10,415 bases of DNA from CAYFSC01 sp964345695 (GTDB taxonomy: Bacteria; Bacteroidota; Rhodothermia; Rhodothermales; Salinibacteraceae): positions 1 to 10,415 of the forward strand of contig CAYFSC010000111.1 in assembly GCA_964345695.1 (NCBI GenBank), given 5' to 3'. The translations under genes were made by a program, and so were the position numbers. Of this stretch, positions 6,811 to 10,415 are shown piece by piece; positions within the stretch are counted from its first letter, which is position 1, and the number at the start of each line of letters is the position of its first letter. The notes beneath the pieces were generated by a model. It was not told the DNA's origin, made no database searches, and saw only the letters and a program-made list of their open reading frames with translations.

Positions 6811-7209
6811 TTACTCGTCGTCGGCGTCCGCGTCGGCCTTCGCCTCCAGGGTCTTGATGGGAAACCACTCGGTTTCGGGTTCCACCGTGATGGCCACATC
6901 GTGCCCCGCATCGTTCCAGTTCTCGTCCTGCACACGCATCAGCGGCGTCACCGTCATGTCGCGGTCCACCACGATCTGGCACGCGAGGCGGAAGTCCCCG
7001 AACTGATCGATGTCCTTAAGCTTGGTGTATTCGGCCTCCGTCATGACGTCGGGCTCCCCCTCCGAAAACTGCACGCGGCACGTCGTGCAGCTCGCATGGC
7101 CGCCGCAGCGATGACTGATGTCGATGCCGCTGTCTTCGATGGCCTTCACGAGGCGCGTTCCGTTTTCCACCTCGAAAGTGCCTTCCCCCTCAATGGTCAC
7201 GTTGTGCAT
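6811..7209 (-). CDS. [2Fe-2S] ferredoxin, adrenodoxin-type cysteine spacing
   Basis: This 132-residue protein carries electrons on a [2Fe-2S] cluster. The cluster ligands are clear: Cys35, Cys41 and Cys44 in RCGGHASCTTCRV, and Cys77 in FRLACQIV. The spacing Cys-x5-Cys-x2-Cys is that of adrenodoxin/ISC-like ferredoxins rather than plant photosynthetic ones (x4). The N-terminus has the expected beta-grasp start (VTIEGEGTFEVENGTRLVKAIEDSGI). After the core (about residue 93) there is an extension of about 40 residues, with a W-F-P-I-K segment and a final AKADADADDE. That acidic tail fits a salt-adapted protein. The partner reductase and acceptor are unknown. It is first in a two-gene unit with the GNAT enzyme and divergent from idi. 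No Shine-Dalgarno sequence precedes the ATG. Confidence 0.9.
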   Translation of the reverse strand: MHNVTIEGEGTFEVENGTRLVKAIEDSGIDISHRCGGHASCTTCRVQFSEGEPDVMTEAEYTKLKDIDQFGDFRLACQIVVDRDMTVTPLMRVQDENWNDAGHDVAITVEPETEWFPIKTLEAKADADADDE

Positions 7210-7267
7210 GCTACGCGAATGCGGTTTGGTGCGTGAGATTCACGATCATTCCTGCAAGTATCTCTTG

Positions 7268-7296
7268 AAAAGACGAAGCAGCCCGAAGCAAGTCAA
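7268..7296 (-). promoter_or_regulatory. Possible promoter of the ferredoxin-GNAT unit
   Basis: On the minus strand TTGACT (7296-7291) is a near-perfect sigma70 -35 box. Exactly 17 bases later comes TCTTTT (7273-7268), a poor -10 box matching TATAAT at only three positions. This would give a 5' leader of roughly 50 bases before the ATG at 7209. Bacteroidota promoters often use different boxes, so the call is tentative. Confidence 0.3.
7274..7290. repeat. Direct repeat CGAAGCA, 10-bp period
   Basis: CGAAGCA occurs at 7274-7280 and again at 7284-7290, one helical turn apart. The pair exactly fills the 17-base spacer of the possible ferredoxin promoter, which would suit binding of a regulator on one face of the DNA. 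It could also be chance. Confidence 0.4.
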
Positions 7297-7323
7297 CGTG
7301 CTGGGAGACTCGTTAAGGAATCC

Positions 7324-7338
7324 TCCCGATTTTCGGGA
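7324..7338. repeat. Inverted repeat TCCCGA-TTT-TCGGGA
   Basis: Six perfect base pairs (7324-7329 with 7333-7338) flank TTT. It lies between the diverging ferredoxin and idi genes, upstream of both, so it is not a terminator for either. It could be an operator shared by the two directions. Confidence 0.4.
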
Positions 7339-7386
7339 TGCACGGTGCGGGGGTGCCGGATCAATCTGAAACGTAACATCTCCAGT

Positions 7387-7407
7387 TCGCGATTTTGGTC
7401 GCGATTT
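7387..7407. repeat. Direct repeat TCGCGATTT upstream of idi
   Basis: TCGCGATTT at 7387-7395 is repeated perfectly at 7399-7407, with TGG between. Each copy includes the palindrome TCGCGA. The pair lies 69-89 bases before the idi start and overlaps the weak promoter proposed there, as an operator would. Confidence 0.5.
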
Positions 7408-7420
7408 CAGACACTATATG
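7394..7420 (+). promoter_or_regulatory. Possible idi promoter
   Basis: TTTG (7394-7397), 17 bases, then TATATG (7415-7420) resembles a -33 TTTG and a -7/-10 region. The -7 element matches the Bacteroidota consensus TAnnTTTG poorly beyond TA. It would give a leader of about 50 bases. The TCGCGATTT repeats overlap its upstream half. Confidence 0.3.
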
Positions 7421-7475
7421 GCGTTTAGTTACGGGTGTCTCAATGATCGGCTGTCTTTTCCCTCGTGTACGCCCC

Positions 7476-8006
7476 ATGACCGAGCGTGTTGTTCTTGTTG
7501 ATCCGTCCGACCGCCCGCTCGGCACGGCGGAGAAGCTGCGGGCTCACGCTGAGGGCTGGCTCCACCGTGCCTTCTCGGTGCTCGTCTTCGACGCCGATGG
7601 GCACCTGCTGCTCCAGAAGCGCCACGCCGACAAGTACCACTCGGGCGGCCTCTGGTCGAACACCTGCTGCAGTCATCCACGCCCCGGCGAGGCACTGGCT
7701 GATGCCGCCACGCGCCGCCTGCAGGAGGAGATGGGCTTTTCCTGCAGTGTGCAGCGCGCCTTTGGCTTCCAATACGAAGCCAGCGTCGCCGACGATCTTA
7801 TGGAGCATGAGTACGACCACGTCTTCATCGGATGCACCGACCGGCGCCCCACGGTCCATCCGCATCCCGACGAGGTTGCGGACTGGCGCTGGACGCCACT
7901 GTCGTCGCTGCAGGCCGAGATCGATGCGCGGCCGGATGCCTTCACCATATGGTTTCAGCTTCTGCTGGACCGCGCCCTGAATGCCGCCCACACGGCCATG
8001 GCCTGA
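7476..8006 (+). CDS. idi: Isopentenyl-diphosphate delta-isomerase, type 1
   Basis: This 176-residue enzyme interconverts isopentenyl diphosphate and dimethylallyl diphosphate in the cytoplasm, feeding synthesis of carotenoids, quinones and other isoprenoids. By comparison with E. coli Idi, the catalytic Cys is Cys65 in WSNTCCSHP (60-68) and the catalytic Glu is Glu112 in MEHEYDHVF. The metal ligands correspond to His24, His30, His67, Glu110 and Glu112. The Nudix-like helix is RRLQEEMGF (80-88). Every key residue is present and the length is normal for the family. In-frame ATG codons at 7395 and 7443 add residues with no family match, so 7476 (MTERVVLVDPSDRPLG) is preferred. No Shine-Dalgarno sequence is present. 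It is divergent from the ferredoxin gene and 117 bases before the DUF5916 gene; no other isoprenoid gene is nearby. Confidence 0.95.
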   Translation: MTERVVLVDPSDRPLGTAEKLRAHAEGWLHRAFSVLVFDADGHLLLQKRHADKYHSGGLWSNTCCSHPRPGEALADAATRRLQEEMGFSCSVQRAFGFQYEASVADDLMEHEYDHVFIGCTDRRPTVHPHPDEVADWRWTPLSSLQAEIDARPDAFTIWFQLLLDRALNAAHTAMA

Positions 8007-8032
8007 GCCGCCAAATTTGCGCAAAGGTCGGC
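8007..8032 (+). terminator. Hairpin immediately after idi
   Basis: Directly after the stop codon, GCCGCC (8007-8012) can pair with GG-T-CGGC (8026-8032, one bulged T). The loop contains the palindrome TTTGCGCAAA (8016-8025). A pyrimidine-rich run (CTCTTCCTCCC) follows instead of a T-run. It may terminate the idi transcript, though weakly by the usual rules. Confidence 0.35.
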
Positions 8033-8051
8033 CTCTTCCTCCCGGCCGGTC

Positions 8052-8080
8052 TCGACGGTGGGTTCGCAAGCGGTTATGTT
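8052..8080 (+). promoter_or_regulatory. Possible promoter of the DUF5916 gene
   Basis: TCGACG (8052-8057), a 17-base spacer and TATGTT (8075-8080) fit a sigma70 layout with four matches in each box. TATGTTGG (8075-8082) also fits the Bacteroidota element TAnnTTTG at all but one defined position. The leader to the ATG at 8124 would be about 37 bases. Confidence 0.35.
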
Positions 8081-8123
8081 GGGGATTTGCACCCGTTTCC
8101 CCACCGCTCGTGCACCGACCGGT

Positions 8124-10367
8124 ATGCGCGTCCTGGCTTTCTGTCTTTGCGCTGGTCTTCTGCTTGTCCCGTCGCGCAGTGCTGCGCAGTCCGCCCCCCG
8201 CTCGGCCTCGCTGCAGGGCCGGGTGATGCACGCCCATCGGCTGGCCGAGGATTCCATTGTGCTGGACGGACGCCTGCGCGAGGCAGCCTGGTCTGAGGCG
8301 CCGGTCGCGTCCGACTTCACCCAGCAGGAGCCGGTTGAGGGGGGCACGCCGTCGCAGCGCACCGAGATCCGCGTCGTGCACACCGAGTCGCACCTCTACA
8401 TCGGGGCGGTGCTGCACTACGCCGACGCGAAGAACATCTCGGTCAACAAGCGACAGCGCGACGCATCCCTGGACTCCGACGACCGCCTGATGTGGACGCT
8501 CGACCCCTACAACGACGGCCGGACCGCCTATTTTTTTGAGACGAACCCGGAAGGGCTTCGTGGCGATGGACTGCTGACGAGCGGCCAGGGCTTCAACCTG
8601 AACAAGTCCTGGGACGGCATCTGGGACGTGGAAACGCACCGCGGCTCGTTCGGGTGGTCGGCCGAGATTCGGATTCCGTTCCGCACATTGCAGTTTGATC
8701 CCGACCGGTCTACCTGGGGCATCAATATTCAGCGCACCCTCCGCGTCCGCAACGAAGAAATCCTGTGGACGGGCTACCGGCGGAACCAGGGCATCTTCCG
8801 CCCGCGGTTCAGCGGCGAGCTGCGCGGCCTGTCAGGCATCTCGAAGGGACTGGGGCTGGAGGTCACCCCGTATGGCCTCGCCAAGGCCAACCGGACGTGG
8901 AACGCATCGGGCGTCGACACCGACCCGACCTTCGATGCGGGTGGCGAGATCAACTACTCCATCACTCCGACGCTGCAAACAGCCCTGACGGTTAATACCG
9001 ACTTTGCGGAGGTTGAGGTCGATCGGCGACGCGTCAACCTGACCCGGTTTCCCCTCTTCTTCCCCGAGAAGCGGGACTTTTTTCTGGAGTCGTCGAACGT
9101 CTTCGAGTTCGCGCCGCGCAGCAATCAGAACCCTTTCTTCAGCCGGCGGATCGGGCTGGTGGGCGGAGAAACGGTGCCGATCCTTGCGGGCGCCCGGCTG
9201 AACGGGCGCCTCGGTGATTACAGTGTCGGCTTCTTTCAGGTGCGGACGCGCGAGACCGCCGGCATCCCGGCCGACTCGCTTACGCTTCCGGCCGAAGACT
9301 TCACCGCCGGTCGCGTAGTACGCAATCTCGGCAGCGAGAGCCGGGTCGGCGTGATCTACACGCGGCGGGCCACCCACGCGGACGAGGGCGCCTTCTTCGA
9401 CCGGTTCCAGCCCCGCCACACCGTCGGGGCCGATCTGGAACTGGGCACTTCGCGGCTCTTTGGCGACAAGAATTTTCAATTCCAGGCCTTCTTCGTGGGT
9501 CACAATGCGCCGCTGCAGGCCGACACGTCGAGCTTCGGCCACCGCTCGACACGCGGCCTGCGTCTCAACTACCCGAACGACCCGTGGTCCGGCAACGTCT
9601 CGTATCGCGAGTTCGGAAACGCGTACGACCCGGCCGTCGGGTTCGTCGCGCGGCGCGGGTTTCGGCGGCTGCAGCCCAGCATCGGCTACGAGCCGTTCCT
9701 CGAAAACCACCCGTGGATTCGGAGTCTGGAGTTCGGCACCCGCTTCGAGTATCTGACGGACCTTGCTCTGGAACCCCTGACCGTGCAGATCGGCGTGCAG
9801 CCGTTCGGCCTCAATCTGGACAGCGGCGACTCCTTCGAGGTGGACATCGATCGCCGCTTCGAACGCCTCAACCGCGCGTTCGATATTTTGGGCGACGGGA
9901 GCATCGTGCTTCCGGCACAAACCTACACAACCTACACTGGCAGCGCCGAACTGCGGACGGCCGACTTCCGCCCCCTGTCTGCCGACCTTGAGGTCGCGTA
10001 CGGCGGCTTCTGGTCCGGCACGCGGACGGAACTGGAAACAGGGCTGACCGCTCGGCCTGTGACGGGCCTCCGCCTGAGTGCCGACTGGGAATTCACCGAC
10101 GCGAACCTCGACCAAGGACGCTTCGACACGCACGTTGTGCGCTTCAACGGCACGTTCTCGCCCACGCCCGATCTGTCGGTCTCCACCCGCATCCAGTTCG
10201 ACAACCTGAGCGATCGCCTCGGCCTGTTCGCCCGCCTCCGCTGGATCACCCGGCCTGGCAGCGACCTGTTTCTCGTCGTCACGCGCAACTGGCGCCACAC
10301 CGACGACCGCTTCTCACCCGTCAACAGTGAGATCGCCTCCAAGCTGACGTATTCGGTCCGGTTCTGA
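8124..10367 (+). CDS. Exported CBM9-like/DUF5916 outer-membrane protein
   Basis: The protein has 747 residues. It starts with a signal peptide, MRVLAFCLCAGLLLVPSRSA, with cleavage likely near residue 21-22 (AAQ). Residues of about 40-220 look like a carbohydrate-binding family 9-type domain, opening with LDGRLREAAWSEA (47-59). The rest is DUF5916-like, marked by FPLFFPEKRDFFLE (309-322), followed by many alternating polar/hydrophobic strands and a final Phe (LTYSVRF), as in outer-membrane beta-barrels. The function of the family is unproven; binding or uptake of a polysaccharide or other ligand at the cell surface is an inference. An in-frame ATG at 8058 would put 22 residues before the signal peptide, so 8124 is chosen. 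There is no SusC/SusD pair or glycosidase in the window to suggest a substrate. Confidence 0.9.
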   Translation: MRVLAFCLCAGLLLVPSRSAAQSAPRSASLQGRVMHAHRLAEDSIVLDGRLREAAWSEAPVASDFTQQEPVEGGTPSQRTEIRVVHTESHLYIGAVLHYADAKNISVNKRQRDASLDSDDRLMWTLDPYNDGRTAYFFETNPEGLRGDGLLTSGQGFNLNKSWDGIWDVETHRGSFGWSAEIRIPFRTLQFDPDRSTWGINIQRTLRVRNEEILWTGYRRNQGIFRPRFSGELRGLSGISKGLGLEVTPYGLAKANRTWNASGVDTDPTFDAGGEINYSITPTLQTALTVNTDFAEVEVDRRRVNLTRFPLFFPEKRDFFLESSNVFEFAPRSNQNPFFSRRIGLVGGETVPILAGARLNGRLGDYSVGFFQVRTRETAGIPADSLTLPAEDFTAGRVVRNLGSESRVGVIYTRRATHADEGAFFDRFQPRHTVGADLELGTSRLFGDKNFQFQAFFVGHNAPLQADTSSFGHRSTRGLRLNYPNDPWSGNVSYREFGNAYDPAVGFVARRGFRRLQPSIGYEPFLENHPWIRSLEFGTRFEYLTDLALEPLTVQIGVQPFGLNLDSGDSFEVDIDRRFERLNRAFDILGDGSIVLPAQTYTTYTGSAELRTADFRPLSADLEVAYGGFWSGTRTELETGLTARPVTGLRLSADWEFTDANLDQGRFDTHVVRFNGTFSPTPDLSVSTRIQFDNLSDRLGLFARLRWITRPGSDLFLVVTRNWRHTDDRFSPVNSEIASKLTYSVRF

Positions 10368-10415
10368 GAGCCTCCGTCCTCTCCCGGTCGCGTTTCTCTC
10401 ACCCGACGAGCGCGG

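Noticed and set aside
7944..7953. Palindrome ACCATATGGT inside idi
   Set aside because: It lies in conserved coding sequence and is short enough to be chance.
8832..10298. Long minus-strand open frame antisense to the DUF5916 gene (also 7440-8639 and 396-1478 on -)
   Set aside because: Same cause: these frames lie opposite well-supported genes and give Arg/Val-rich products with no recognisable motif.

Overview
The window looks like chromosome of a moderately or extremely halophilic member of the Rhodothermota/Bacteroidota, most like Salinibacter and its relatives. This is an inference from several signs. Base composition is GC-rich. Several proteins are acidic, including a ferredoxin that ends in an Asp/Glu run. 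Start codons mostly lack a Shine-Dalgarno sequence, as is common in Bacteroidota. One product is a DUF5916/CBM9-type surface protein typical of that phylum. No ribosomal RNA, tRNA, CRISPR array, insertion sequence or phage gene was seen.

Layout. A gene tail (1-80, +) is followed by a small two-helix membrane protein (221-451, +) and a HerA/DUF87-type hexameric DNA-translocase ATPase (507-2201, +). About 500 bases without a convincing gene come next. They hold a hairpin just after the ATPase gene, a perfect 16-bp palindrome, and a 23-bp unit repeated twice in tandem. A four-helix membrane protein (2722-3183, +) follows. It converges on a very large UPF0182 membrane protein (3224-6019, -), with a strong hairpin between the two stop codons. 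Upstream of UPF0182 on the minus strand is a two-gene unit, [2Fe-2S] ferredoxin (6811-7209) then GNAT acetyltransferase (6234-6800), separated by only 10 bases.

The ferredoxin unit is divergent from idi, type 1 isopentenyl-diphosphate isomerase (7476-8006, +), across a 266-base control region that carries three separate short repeats. The last gene (8124-10367, +) encodes a secreted or outer-membrane protein with an N-terminal CBM9-like domain and a C-terminal DUF5916 beta-barrel-like domain.

How the genes work together. There is little evidence of one joint pathway. idi supplies DMAPP for carotenoids, quinones and other isoprenoids. The ferredoxin is a soluble electron carrier of adrenodoxin spacing. 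UPF0182, the two small membrane proteins and the DUF5916 protein are envelope proteins of unknown role. The ATPase has no visible NurA, SIR2 or other nuclease partner inside the window. I did not find a clear new defence or biosynthetic system. The best leads are the non-coding repeats at 2475-2641 and 7274-7407, and the small membrane ORF in front of the HerA-like ATPase.
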